From Protula sp. h YS-2021 (Eukaryota > Annelida > Polychaeta > Sabellida > Serpulidae): a stretch of DNA of 64,000 nt. The DNA lies in contig OX457026.1 of assembly GCA_949752745.1 (NCBI GenBank), positions 45,765,256 through 45,829,255 on the forward strand. The letters run 5' to 3'. The notes below the pieces were generated by a model. It made no database searches. It had not been told where the DNA came from and worked only from the letters and a program-made list of their open reading frames with translations. This document shows positions 10,401 through 20,202 of the stretch, one piece after another (the first letter of the stretch is position 1; each line of letters starts with the position of its first letter). A program made the translations under genes and the position numbers.

Positions 10401-11336
10401 CATCATTCTTAATATTTATCACACCCTTAGTTTTCTCCACTCTCTTCGGCAGTGGAATAAAACTACTCGCTTCCAGAGGTACCAACGTAGCTGTATGTAC
10501 TTCAATGTACAATATGTTATCCAATACCCAGCCAGAGCCTTGTCGCTCATGTTCGTCAAACTTAATAAACCATGCTTTATAGGATTCCGGCAAGTCCTGT
10601 TCAATATCTGCTGGATTGTATGCTGTATATGTTGGACTGCTGATAAATGCATTATCCACTTGTTCTGTCATAACACCTTCTGCATTCGCCGTCAGTTTTT
10701 TGAAGCGTGCATGCACTACAATATACCATTTTATTCCATGGTTTAAGTTCTCCCACAAATGTGTCTTAACACGGTTCTCTTGCTGACGCATTTCAAGCAG
10801 TAAATCCGATCCATTTTCAGACTCAAACCGTTTTTCCTGCGCGTTTTTACCAAGACTAACCCTTCTACCTCTCCCTGTCTTTTGTTTCTTTGAAACATGT
10901 TCTTCATGAGGCACATTTTCCATCTCAGCTGGTATGCATGCACGTGCTTCAAACGCATCCATAGATAGAAATTCCACATTGCATTCCATACAGAGGACTG
11001 GACCGCATGGCCAATTGTCATCTTGTGCCATCTTTCGTCTCTTTGCTCCTTTCCCATGCTCTTCACGAGCATGTTTCACTATAGTTTTCATCTCAGCTTT
11101 ACATGTATGTGCCTCAAAGGTATCCATAGATGGAAATTCCACATTGCAGTTCATATAGAGGACTGGACCATATGGCCAAATGTGATCTTGTTCCATCTTT
11201 CGTCTCTTTACTCCTTTCCCATGCTCTTCACGTTTCATCTTAGCTGGTTTACATATTTGTGCTACAAACAATTCCAGAGATGGAAATGTCACATTGCAAT
11301 CATGGCAGAAGACTGATGTGTCTGAATTAGATGCCA
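7487..11336 (-). pseudogene. Protein-primed family B DNA polymerase, copy A
   Basis: Starts at the ATG at 11334-11336, 60 bases after a TATAAAAGG box (about 11397-11405). N-terminus has three CxxC-H-type finger units from a tandem duplication, then the conserved KWYIVVHARFKKLT region, exonuclease ExoI block (YADFECF), an endonuclease-VII-like zinc insertion, palm motif A, motif B (NNSVFGKTMEN) and motif C (SDTDSLCYD). Frameshifts occur near 10410, 10200, 9595, 8850, 8530 and 8400. Motif A reads YLNANNLYG, with Asn in place of the catalytic Asp found in copy B. Clearly dead. Confidence 0.85.
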
Positions 11337-11431
11337 TTGTTGTTGTTGTTACGTCAACTGCTGAAACTGAAATGCTGAAATGTAATCTCAGGCATCCCCT
11401 TTTATACACACTCATACATAGACAGAATTTA

Positions 11432-11470
11432 CGTTTCATTTCACAACAGAGGATGGCCCTTAGAAGGGCC
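11432..11470 (-). terminator. Histone-type 3' stem-loop plus purine box
   Basis: On the - strand, GGCCCT-TCTA-AGGGCC (11470 to 11455) forms a perfect 6-bp stem with 4-base loop. After 12 bases comes GAAATGAAACG (11442 to 11432). It lies just downstream of the original end of the Cys-rich gene. The geometry is that of replication-dependent histone mRNA 3' ends (stem-loop, cleavage site, downstream purine element). The same 11-mer at the same 12-base distance follows another such hairpin at 13061. Confidence 0.55.
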
Positions 11471-11485
11471 GGAAGATTTTAGTAA

Positions 11486-11830
11486 GTTGGCTCTACACCA
11501 ATAAGTCGGGTTTCCGCACCTGCACTGATATCTGTAAAACTGCTTCATCGTGAAAGGTCTTCTTGAGCACTTAAAAGGGTGAAAATTATAATACTTGATG
11601 CTTCTCAGAGTCGCACCGCACCACCAGCAGTCCGTACACGGCGGTTCTGGTCCAGGTAATGTTGCCGTAAACTTATACCAAGCAAACCGCCGCAGGTTTT
11701 GCAACAGTATCGACGTGGTGCATTGTGGTGTACCGAGTAGTTGTGTGGTTGTCCTGGATATTCTAACCATACCCAAAACTTGAAGCATTCTGTTGTCAGC
11801 GTCACTGCTCAGCCGTTTCGCATCACTGTG
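11486..11830 (-). pseudogene. Cys-rich zinc protein, copy A
   Basis: Homologue of 22207-22716. The blocks FWVWLEYPGQPHN, YCCKTCGGLL, CWWCGATL and YYNFHPFKCSRRPFT are present but in two frames, with a break near 11690 inside the segment before CWWC. The stop codon after the final CxCGNPTYW block is changed to Cys, so the open frame runs on into the 3' region. The N-terminal third is not recognisable. Confidence 0.75.
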
Positions 11831-11939
11831 AATGTGCGAGTTGTAGACATCTTGCTGCTTGTTTTGGGAAATGTGGTGTTTAACCCTCATTTATACACTA
11901 CTACTTTTAAGCAGCCATCCTCACATTATATGCTGCAAG

Positions 11940-12215
11940 CAGGTCGGGGAGGGGGGGGGGGTCGGTAAAAAAACCAAAAATGTTTAGAATTGTTGAAACG
12001 TCTAAATATGCAAAAATCGCAAATTCGACCCGTAGGGGGGGGGGGGAGGGGGGTCGGTCCAAAAAAAAAATGATCAGAATTACTTGAAACGTGTAAATAT
12101 GTAAAGATCGCAAATTCTACCCCCGAGGGGGAGGTCGGTGCAAAAACCGAAAATGTTCAGAATTGTTTGAAACGTGCAAATATGTAAAAATCGCTCATTC
12201 GGTCTCGGGGTGGGA
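11940..12215 (+). repeat. G-tract minisatellite, about three degenerate units
   Basis: Units of about 85-90 bases alternate a G-run with a conserved core (AAATTCGAC..., TAAATATG, AAAATCGCAAATTC, AATTGTTTGAAACG). The core is the reverse complement of the minisatellite inside the terminal repeats of copy B (17616-18054). Here it sits between the Cys-rich and treble-clef genes, not at an end. Confidence 0.75.
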
Positions 12216-12480
12216 GGAGGGAGCTCTGTCGGTTGAGAGTCGACCCACTCTACTCACTGAATGACAACATGTATATCATGGTTAATTTGGTTACATTTGG
12301 TGAAATTTTGCTTGCCTGGGGGAGGGGGAGGTCCTCACATGGTATCCTTACATGGTATATGGTATATGTATGTGCATGGGGGGTCCTTACATGGTATATC
12401 TATGTGCACGGGGGGTTGGTATATATTGGCTTGTCATTTCGGTTGAGCTTCACAACCGCTTACTGCTTTGAGCTGTGAAC
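12216..12480 (+). promoter_or_regulatory. Upstream region of treble-clef gene with TATA box
   Basis: G-rich repeats (GGGGGTCCTTACATGGTATAT and variants, two to three copies) are followed by TATATATT at 12420-12427, 54 bases before the ATG at 12481. No other gene is seen in this stretch. Confidence 0.4.
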
Positions 12481-13095
12481 ATGGAGCTTCTAGCCGCAAT
12501 TGACAACACGCTGACACTTCGTGAGATAATGGAGGTGAATGTGCCAGTGACGCCGCCAGTGCATCCGCCTGAACGCGTTTGTCTCTTCCACCTGCTGCCG
12601 GACCCGGCTCACGCCACGGCGTTATGCGTGCCTGTTTTCTATAACAGAACGGTGATGATTGGAGAGCGTCTGGGGGACATCGAAGACGGCCGTTACGGCC
12701 ACGCATATTTCAGATCGGTCGTCCTTGGTGAACAACTTCGGTCCCGCATTGAAGAGGAGGAATACCCGGCCTGGGGAAGATATTTCCTGCAGGAAGACAC
12801 AGAGTTCTGCATCGGCTGTGGATGCATGATCTCCCCAGACCGGGTAATAGCCGCAGGATGTGGTCACCAGCTTTGCCTTTACTGTGCGGGTATTTGGACA
12901 TATCATTCCGCTGTGCGGTACCAGTACACCCTGAGGTGCTTTTCATGCGGACTAGGTACTAACCATTACCTGTTCTGCGGACAACAGATGACAGCGTGTG
13001 CAAGACCAATACGTCGTCGCGTTCTTCTGAGTCCGGGACTGGCAGCAGGAAAAGACCCTCGGTCCTTTTTAGGACCACTCACTAATACGAAATGA
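12481..13095 (+). CDS. Treble-clef/RING-like zinc protein, copy A
   Basis: Starts at the ATG at 12481 (frame opens one codon earlier at a non-ATG). Up to 204 residues. The core CVPVFYNRTVMIGERL, DIEDGRYGHAYFRS and EEEEYPAW matches 21167-21721. The C-terminal half has CIGCGC, CGHQLCLYC and CFSC pairs spaced as in a RING or double treble-clef fold. The last ~20 codons cover a perfect 3' stem-loop and a repeat element, so the genuine stop was probably earlier and has been lost by an indel. Inferred role: zinc-dependent regulator or E3-like protein; not proven. Confidence 0.6.
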   Translation: MELLAAIDNTLTLREIMEVNVPVTPPVHPPERVCLFHLLPDPAHATALCVPVFYNRTVMIGERLGDIEDGRYGHAYFRSVVLGEQLRSRIEEEEYPAWGRYFLQEDTEFCIGCGCMISPDRVIAAGCGHQLCLYCAGIWTYHSAVRYQYTLRCFSCGLGTNHYLFCGQQMTACARPIRRRVLLSPGLAAGKDPRSFLGPLTNTK

Positions 13096-13099
13096 AACG
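13061..13099 (+). terminator. Histone-type 3' stem-loop plus purine box
   Basis: GGTCCT-TTTT-AGGACC (13061-13076) is a perfect 6-bp stem with a U4 loop and an ACTC flank. After 12 bases comes GAAATGAAACG (13089-13099). Spacing and 11-mer are identical to the - strand signal at 11432-11470. It overlaps the last codons of the open frame at 12481-13095. Confidence 0.6.
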
Positions 13100-13430
13100 C
13101 TAATCATGTCATGGTGTTTGTATGTCTGTGTATGTATGAGAGTGTGGGAAATGTTTTTTTGAAGTCTGTCCGTCTGTCCGTAAGTCTGTCATTCCTGAGA
13201 AAAAAAGTTGCCATCTAGGGCTAAAATACCTTGGAGGCTTACGAAATGAAACGCTAACTCAGTCGTGGTGTTGGTATGTGTGTGTGTGTGTGCAGAGAGA
13301 GAGAGTGATAGAGCGACTGAAAAAAAGTTGCCATCTAGGGTTGAAATACCTATGTGGCTTACGAAATGAAACGCTAACTCAGTCGTGGTGTTGGCATATG
13401 TGTGTGTGGACAGAGAGAGACTGAAAGAGA
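13087..13430 (+). repeat. Tandem repeat of about 120-150 bases, three units
   Basis: Units begin TACGAAATGAAACGCTAA at 13087, 13240 and 13361. They continue with TGGTGTTGGTATGTGTGTG, a GA-rich stretch and GTTGCCATCTAGGG. The first unit starts inside the treble-clef gene's 3' signal, so the gene's purine box has been amplified with the repeat. Confidence 0.7.
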
Positions 13431-13439
13431 AAAAAAATG

Positions 13440-13565
13440 ACTGCCTGTTTGTCCGTTTGTCCGGCTGCCCATTTGTCCGGCTGTCCATTTGTCCGGCTGT
13501 CCGTCTGCCCGCGTCTGTCCGTCAGCCCGCGTCTGCCCGCGTCGAGCCGTCTGTCCGTCTGCCCG
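13440..13565 (+). repeat. Degenerate TGTCCGNC-type short tandem repeats
   Basis: A run of TGTCCGGCTGCCCATT, TGTCCGTC and related octamers. No coding capacity; the frames open on both strands here are repeat artefacts. Confidence 0.7.
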
Positions 13566-13603
13566 CCATCCATGTGACGTCATTATAACGTCATTATAAC
13601 GTC

Positions 13604-13639
13604 ACTGTTTTAGTATGCCCATGGGCGTACTAAAACAGT
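13604..13639. repeat. 36-base palindrome between TAACGTCAT repeats
   Basis: ACTGTTTTAGTATGCCCA is followed directly by its inverse with one mismatch. Copies of TAACGTCAT/TGACGTCAT flank it on both sides and ACTATGCCCATTATAT repeats lie to the right (to about 13710). It may be the tip of a small inverted-repeat element or the scar where copy A ends. Confidence 0.55.
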
Positions 13640-13710
13640 CATGACGTCATTTTAACGTCATTGTTTTACTATGCCCATTATATATTGTTTATTATGCCCA
13701 CGTATATAAT

Positions 13711-16700
13711 ACTAATTCGAAAAGAAGCTGAAGATGTAATGTAAAAGAAGTTGTCAGCCCTTCAGGTCAGACATGTAGCTTTCTCTTTGCGCAGCACTAA
13801 TTGTGTGTCAGTGTGTGATTTGTTACGAGTTCGCTGTTGGTCCTCTCCTAACACGTTTATCAAACACTATTTACACGTGTACACAATGTGTTAACTAATT
13901 TGCATAGTCTCGGTTGGTTCGTTGCTGCTAAATCAGGTTCATGATAATCCTTCCTCTTGCAGGACTTTCAGCAATTTGGCGGAAAGAAAACCTTCAAGAA
14001 GAAAAAGGTGGCCAAATAGACTCTGTTCTTGCTGATATACTGTTCGGCCGTGTGTCGAGTTCAGTGTAACTGTTTTCGTCACGTGACTGGCGTTGTGTCG
14101 ACTCTTCACAGTCACGTCTTGCAACATAGTCGTGTTTTGACAGTGTCGTTTTGCAAATGGTATAACACGGCGCTGTGATACATTCGGCTCTTTTAGAAAA
14201 AGAAGGAGGTGTCATGATCTCGTATCAGTATGCCTTTGTACAGGCGAGAACTATTAGTGTCTATTCCGCGTTTCTGAAAGAAAAACAAAATAAGTGTCTA
14301 TTTCTTTTGATCGTTACGGTGTAAGCTTTTGATCAGATCGAGACTGGAACTTGTACAAGGAAGAAAAACTAGAACAGTATTTTACGACAAGTGACCTGGA
14401 CCTGGATTGTTAAACCTTTTCCTTGTTGTAGAGCCTGTGTTCTCCTGATAAGTCCTCGAACTAGGCGTTTGAGCTGCTAAGTACATTATTGCAAGATAGT
14501 CTTAGCCCACCCCTAGTGGGATTGTTCAGCGATACAGGTTCTACAAACACTAGTTTCTACAAGCTACAACAGTTATAGACTATGTGAGAGGGCTTCAGAA
14601 ATTGACTGAACACTACACATTGGTTAATCATCTTAGAGATCAGCTTGTCTGTGCATATGACATGACCACACCCTTAAAAACTGCTTTCAGAGATGAATAT
14701 GACATGCAAGAAAGCCGCAGAAATAGCAATTTTTACGTAAATGGTAATAACTGAAGCATCAGAAATTCAAGTTACTGTAGCTTCGGTTAATAGCATGCAA
14801 GCAACGTTAGTTGAAATCTTTGCCACAGGTGTGGGAGAAGTAATGGTGCCCTGTCGATTGCCATGTAAAGTGGATGCTTGCAACAACTACAACATATCAA
14901 GGGTAAACGTAACACCAAGAAGACTGGCCATGTTGCCCGTTATGCACGATTGCAGTTGGAGAGGAGTTCACGAAGAAAGATCTCAAGACTGCGTTTTACA
15001 GATGGTTGTGGATGAACAATCAGGGTGGTATTTGACGATCAACTCGAAAAGAAGTTTTTGTATCCAATGCCTGGTTTGTGGTATCGTACTTGCTGCGTCA
15101 TGGCCAAGTCTTTGGGGAGGCGGTTAGGAATTAAGGGCAACAAGTACAAGTTCTTTATAGATTGAATTGGATTTTGTGCTCAGGTGGTAGACAAATAAGG
15201 GTACACAAGGCAAATTCAAATATTAAGGGAGTGCCTGACGCCCTGCCCCGAGAAACACATTTTTTTGTTTTTATGTCGGGACATGCCCTATTTTTTTGTT
15301 CATTGCTGGACAGTCCCCTTTATTTTCATTTCAGATCAACATTCCATTGTACATTTTTTTACATATTTGTGCTATAGGATAATCACTGAGATATTATATT
15401 TATGCAAGTCACATTTGTATTCAAATGCCTCGAACAAAACCTTAATTACTGTTACAACTGACATTTTTAATTCTGCAAACCCTAAATATTACACTCTATT
15501 AACAAATTTTTATCCGCATTGATCTGCCTACCGAAAAAATTCACAATAGGTCCATAATGATTTTTAAAATTCCTATCCCCTCAAATGTATTTGAAGGAAA
15601 ACATAAATGAAAAGGAAAAAGAAAAAAAGGAAAGAAAAAAAAACTACGCTCGGAAACAACAAAAGAAGATGATGAAGATGCTCTCACTCTATGTTGCCGT
15701 TACAATCTTCAGCATCACACTTTTATATATATATAAGTGTAGTTAAACATTCAATATTTCAAAGAATACGTAATATATAGTTCGCTGTCTTTGCGCAGCC
15801 TATTCTACTTTCCCCATTTGTTTAAATACTTTGTATTCGTCACAGATGTTTTGTCTATGTGAATACGTTTGTATAATTCTTTTATTATTACTGCAGCAGA
15901 AAAATTTCGTTTCTCCCTCTGGATTTATAAATGAAATATTTAATGACTATAAAAATTAAGTTTAATGCTGGATCAGTTACGCCAACAATAAACTCGTTTG
16001 CTGAAATATTTGTAATATGTGGAGGTTCAGGAAACTCAATTAAATCAAAAATGGCATTTAACCATGTTGGGTAATCGGGCAACCAAACAATGGTATATCT
16101 CTTGACCGAGAAATACATATGAACTGAGAAACTGAGTAGCCTCAGTCAACTACTCTCATCAGTTTTTGAGAAATATCTCCACAGTTCCAGATTATGTGCA
16201 GCAGCTACTTCAACTGATAAGACATGAAAATGATAGTGAACCTGCGAAGCAGCTTTAAGGAAAAAAAGAGCTGATTACTTTTAATTTAGTTTTGGCACAT
16301 AGAAGACCACAAACTGCCCTTCAAACTACATTACGATGCATATTCCAAAGGTATTTCCAAACAGAACGGAGCGACCAATTAGTTTTGCATCGACAACATT
16401 CAAAAGCCAAAGCAAGTTATTCCCAGATCGACCGTGAAGCCGGCAATACCATTTGCGTCATGTCTTCCTTGTTTTAGGTTGCAAAGCTACTGGCTTCTGT
16501 TTTCAACCGGAACAAAGGAAGAGCTGCTATTACTTCTTTAAGAATGTAATGGTTTGCTATTTTTCTATCTTGATACAGTTGTGAGATTGAATACCGCAAG
16601 ACGGCAACAACGCCAATACAGTTGGTTTCACTTCAGGTAACCTTTAAGAGTTCGTCCTAAAATAGTATTCTGTGCTTCGCTTCTCGACAATTTTCTTGAT

Positions 16701-17242
16701 CAAGCAAATCGTTCACACCACAAGAAAAGTTCCACTCTTATCGCATGTTTTTTTTATTTCACCAGAAACGTCGGACAGTTCACCCATGTTGAGATCCGAC
16801 CACTAGTACTAATGTGCATTCTTCCAAGAGTACCTTTTGCATGGAAAGAGAATCATCATTCCTGAGAAATTCCAAGTTAAAATTTTTGAAAGAGCTCAAG
16901 AGTGCCTATCCCGGCATGATAGAATGAAGAAATGATAAAATATAAAACGCCTCTTTGTGCATCATCAGATCTCCCATCAAGACAACAGTGCACCCACTGA
17001 CGGTTCTTACGGGCACCCAAGAAGTATGAATTTGGGGACCAACTTTGATGCTTTATGCAGTTCAGCTAAAACTATTTTACAGTTAATGGTAAAATTATGG
17101 TGTCTAATTTATTAAAAGTGCAATTAATGCCGTCTTTTTACTATGACGCAGATGTTGCCTTTCTAATAGGTTGCAGTTAAGATAAAGTGCAGTAAAGGTT
17201 ACGGTTAAACTACAATACGATTAAAACAACTGTTCAGATGTT
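13711..17242. other. Non-coding host or ancient repeat DNA
   Basis: No convincing gene. The longest ATG frame (14741-15127, 128 codons, +) has no recognised domain and lacks a homologue in the elements. A short phrase near 15190 (ASNIKGVPDALPRE-like) is faintly like the RNase H end of a retroelement but too short to call. AT-rich tracts occur at 15600-15650 and a (TA)n run at 15724-15735. This is the unoccupied flank left of Polinton B. Confidence 0.5.
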
Positions 17243-17248
17243 GTAATA
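17243..17248. repeat. Target site duplication TGTAAT, left
   Basis: TGTAAT directly abuts the left terminus AGTAGTAGG and is repeated at 42491-42496 after the right terminus. A 6-base duplication is the hallmark of Polinton/Maverick integration. Confidence 0.9.
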
Positions 17249-17389
17249 GTAGTAGGAAAAGGACAGTTCCAGACCACCCTCCCCCTCCCTCCCTCCCTCC
17301 CCCCCCTAGGCGAGCAACATTCTATCAAGTCAGCATGCTAAGTTACACACAGTAATTTGATCACATGCAAAATCGGTTTGCTACAGGAC

Positions 17390-17555
17390 AGGTGGTAAAA
17401 ATCAAGAAATGACAAAGTTCACAGCGTGAGAAACAATTCCACTAAAAGAGGTGGCAAAAATCAAGAGATGAAAGAGCTCACAGCGTGAGAAACAATTACA
17501 CTAAAACAGGTGGCAAAAATCAACAGAGCTCACAGCGTCAGAAACAATTAAAGTA
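17390..17555 (+). repeat. 59-base tandem repeat in the arm, 2.8 units
   Basis: Units start AGGTGGYAAAAATCAA at 17390, 17449 and 17508 and contain CACAGCGTGAGAAACAATT. The inverse array lies at about 42160-42360. Confidence 0.8.
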
Positions 17556-17615
17556 AGAGGCAAACCGTGAGACTTTCTCACAGGGAGAGAGAGAGAGGCA
17601 GCAGACCCAGAGTAA

Positions 17616-18054
17616 GTCGACCTCCCCCCCCCCCCCCCCGGGGGTCGAATTTGCGATTTTTGCATATTTATCCGTTTCAGACAATTCTAAACATTTTTGG
17701 TTTTTTGGGTCGACCCCCCCCCCCCGGGGCTCGAATTTGCGATTTGTGCATATTTATCCGTTTCAGACAATTCTAAACATTTTTGGTTTTTTGGGTCGAC
17801 CCCCCCCCCCCGGGGCTCGAATTTGCGATTTGTGCATATTTATCCGTTTCAGACAATTATAAACATTTTTGGCTTTTTGGGTCGACCTCCCCCCCTGCCT
17901 CCCGGGGTCGAATTTGCGATTTGTGCATATTTATCCGTTTCAGACAATTCTACACATTTTTGGTATTTTGGGTTGACCTCCCCCCCCCGGGGTCGGAGTT
18001 GCGATTTTTGCATATTTATCCGTTTCAGACAATTCTACACATTGTTGGTTTTTG
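17616..18054 (+). repeat. 86-base C-tract minisatellite in the arm, five units
   Basis: Units start GTYGACC at 17616, 17709, 17795, 17881 and 17972 (84-93 bases). Each has a C-run of variable length and a conserved core TCGAATTTGCGATTT, TGCATATTTATCCG and AGACAATTCTA. The right arm has three units (about 41860-42120). The frames that stay open through it encode only PPPRG-type repeats and are not genes. Confidence 0.85.
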
Positions 18055-18630
18055 TTCACTTTTGTGACTCTGTAACATTATGTGACAACATGTGACTGTG
18101 ACATCATGTGACTCTGTGACATTATGTGACTCTGACTTTTTTTTGTTTTTTTACATAGTAACTACATTTCTGTGTCTATTTTCACTGATAATATTTAATT
18201 AGTCATGTTTCAATGGTTCCATTACAATAACCACACACACACAGCATAGGAATAAGTATATGAAAGGTCTCAGAGTGTGGGGTGGAAATCAACCGATAAA
18301 TTTCAGAGTGCACTCGTTCAGAGCGTGAAACGATCAATAAATGTGAAGAGGAATGGGATTTTCCCTACGTTAAGCCCAATGTTATGTTTTATGTTATAGT
18401 AGTTGGAAAATGACACTTCTAAAGCACATTTAACAAATGTAGTTTTTGGAAAACATATAATGTATAAAATAAGTTTGAACATTTTACCATGGTGTAGTAG
18501 GGTAAAAATCAGAGTTCTAAACCAAATTTAACAAATTTAGTTTTTGACAAGCCCTATTCGAAACACGTGTTTGAATTATTTTTTTAGAACATATTACGTC
18601 ATGGTATTGTTCAATAATTTTTTTTAGCAA

Positions 18631-18768
18631 GTTCAACAATTGTTCAACAAATTGTTCAAAAAGTTGTTCAACATGTTCAACATGGTCAACATGTTGTTCA
18701 ACACGTTCAACATGTTGTTGTTCAACATGTTGTTCAACATGTTCAACAAGTTGTTGTTCAACAAGTTG
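18631..18768. repeat. GTTCAAC array at the inner end of the left arm
   Basis: Ten perfect GTTCAAC heptamers in 138 bases, many joined as CAACATGTTG palindromes. The right arm has a shorter version with mixed orientations (41316-41395). Regular clustering of one heptamer next to the element tip suggests protein-binding sites. Confidence 0.7.
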
Positions 18769-18828
18769 TATGTAAAGCTATGTTTGAAAACTTCTCATCA
18801 TTTGAATAGTGTAGGTTGAACCGAAAGG

Positions 18829-19569
18829 ATGTATAAATGCAAAATTTGTTCGAAATCTTACAATTGGCCACAAAGTCTTAAAAGGCACTTAAAGGTTGCT
18901 CACACTTCAGAAGTGGTTGAAGAATCGGATATGGAAAACCCTGTAAAACTACCTTTCACGGAAACTTTAGATGAATCTTCTATGGAAAGTCAAAACGTCA
19001 ACATAGCTGAAAAGAATGCACATGCTTGTACAGAATGTGGTGCATTATACAACAGCGAAGAAGCTTTGCTCAAACATATGGAGACGTGTGGTAAGGATGC
19101 TGATGACAGGAGTTCTGAAAATGAGTCAGAAACAGACTCTGAAAGTGAGTTAGAAATAGACTCTGTTTGGCATGATATGGTTCAAGAAGTCTACGACGAC
19201 TATGATGACAAATTTCAAGAAAAGGTTTTAGAATATGAAGAACAAGGACTTGAAGATGCGCGTGAAATAGCAAGTTATGACCTCCGGCCCATTTATAAGC
19301 ATGGACTAAAACAACTGGTTATGAGACTGTTCAACTATACCCAGCGTCTAGAACAAAGCCAACATTATCAAAAGATTTTAGAGGACTTTAATTACTTTGT
19401 TGATGAAAAACATTATAAGTATTCAAAAGCACTAAAGGCGGCTATAAGGAAAAACAATACATTCTTTGAAGAGTTACTAGATATGGAGGAGGAGGAGGAT
19501 GGTAGCAGTGACGAAGAAAGTGGCATGGACAGTGAGGTGCAACAGAGTGAAACAGATGCAGAAGAATAG
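18829..19569 (+). CDS. C2H2 zinc-finger protein, left end of Polinton B
   Basis: An intact 246-residue protein with ATG at 18829. Finger 1 is CKICSKSYNWPQSLKRHLKVAH (residues 4-25, classical C2H2). Finger 2 is CTECGALYNSEEALLKHMETC, a C2HC variant. An acidic Ser/Glu stretch follows, then a helical domain (YDLRPIYKHGLKQLVMRL, residues ~150-215) and an acidic tail. It lies immediately inside the GTTCAAC array, and a zinc-finger protein is a natural candidate to bind it (inference). AATAAA follows at about 19590. No counterpart in the right arm. Likely a DNA-binding regulator of the element. Confidence 0.8.
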   Translation: MYKCKICSKSYNWPQSLKRHLKVAHTSEVVEESDMENPVKLPFTETLDESSMESQNVNIAEKNAHACTECGALYNSEEALLKHMETCGKDADDRSSENESETDSESELEIDSVWHDMVQEVYDDYDDKFQEKVLEYEEQGLEDAREIASYDLRPIYKHGLKQLVMRLFNYTQRLEQSQHYQKILEDFNYFVDEKHYKYSKALKAAIRKNNTFFEELLDMEEEEDGSSDEESGMDSEVQQSETDAEE

Positions 19570-19962
19570 TCTTATTTGACTAAACTTTATAATAAAGATT
19601 TTGTAAATGTTGTAATAGTTTATTAATTTTGTATTATTATCTATTATATTCAAGTATTGTATCATTATGTATATTATTCAAGTATTTTATTGTTACGTAT
19701 TATATCCAAGTATTGTATGAGAAAAATAAATAAGTTGAAAAGCATCATAGGCGTTTCTTTTATTTAATATTACAAATATTTACAATTATGATAAAAACAA
19801 AACTATTTCAAATACATATTATGCTAATAAATGTGCCTACTCATAAGAACTTAAATTGATAAGTTTACAAATGTTATAAAATCTAACTTTACATCAACAT
19901 ATATAATGTTAATTCATTTCATAGTCATACTGTTAAAATTGTATACAGTCGCATATGACTTT

Positions 19963-20202
19963 CTACTCAACCATCTTCTGACAGTCACTACATTTATACA
20001 CATCCATTTTCTGAACCATGAGATCCACTGACGTCATTTGCTGCTTCAGCATTTGCCAGTCTTTCAATGACAACAAAATTCCCTTCTTGGTAGGATATAA
20101 CCTCCCAGATGCATGATTCGTAATATATTTACGAATGTTAACCATCACTTTCTGTTGATATTTCACAAATTTAATATATGTTTCTCCATTAATGGGTATC
20201 AT
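19963..20202 (-). CDS. PC4/p15-like ssDNA-binding protein 1
   Basis: A 79-residue protein with ATG at 20202. It is almost only the PC4 fold: GETYIKFVKYQQKVMVNIRKY then PTKKGILLSLKDWQMLKQQ, plus a CxxC tail (YKCSDCQKMVE). PC4 proteins bind single-stranded DNA and act in transcription or replication. TATATAAAC lies 44 bases upstream on the - strand (20246-20254), inside the inner inverted repeat. It is shorter than and distinct from the second PC4-like gene at 27438, so the element carries at least two paralogues. Confidence 0.8.
   Translation of the reverse strand: MIPINGETYIKFVKYQQKVMVNIRKYITNHASGRLYPTKKGILLSLKDWQMLKQQMTSVDLMVQKMDVYKCSDCQKMVE

Larger units (their letters stand above)
1..13700 (-). 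mobile_element. Polinton/Maverick copy A, partial and degraded
   Basis: Homologues of nearly every gene of the complete Polinton at 17249-42490 occur here in the same relative order but reverse complemented: Cys-rich protein end, integrase, virion proteins and protease on +, then PolB, Cys-rich gene on - and treble-clef gene on +. The left end lies outside the window. No terminal repeat like that of copy B is found on the right, so the right border (about 13.7 kb, after tandem repeats) is a guess. Most genes carry stops or frameshifts. Divergence from copy B is substantial, so A is a separate old insertion of a related lineage, not a recent duplicate. Confidence 0.85.
17249..18770 (+). repeat. 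Left terminal inverted repeat (outer arm)
   Basis: Inverse of 41310-42490. In order from the tip: AGTAGTAGGAAAAGGACAG tip, C-tract, a 59-base tandem repeat, an 86-base minisatellite, a GTGAC-rich block, unique arm sequence and a GTTCAAC array. The left arm is about 300 bases longer because it has two more minisatellite units and an extra partial copy of the GTTTTTGGAAAACAT segment near 18500-18600. Confidence 0.9.

Noticed and set aside
12216..12480. Frames such as 12233-12478 with Gly/Trp-rich repeats
   Set aside because: They translate G-rich short repeats upstream of the treble-clef gene and have no counterpart in copy B.
14741..15127. 128-codon + frame
   Set aside because: No recognisable domain, no promoter or homologue; could be chance in non-coding DNA.
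17567..18095. Long + frames encoding repeated PPPRGSNLRF-type peptides
   Set aside because: They simply read through the C-tract minisatellite of the terminal arm; the mirror frames on the right arm (41813-42170) behave the same way. No start context or conservation beyond the repeat.
18060..18135. GTGAC/CATNATG repeats considered as a CRISPR-like array
   Set aside because: Units are short, overlapping and without unique spacers; they are simple subterminal repeats mirrored on the right arm.
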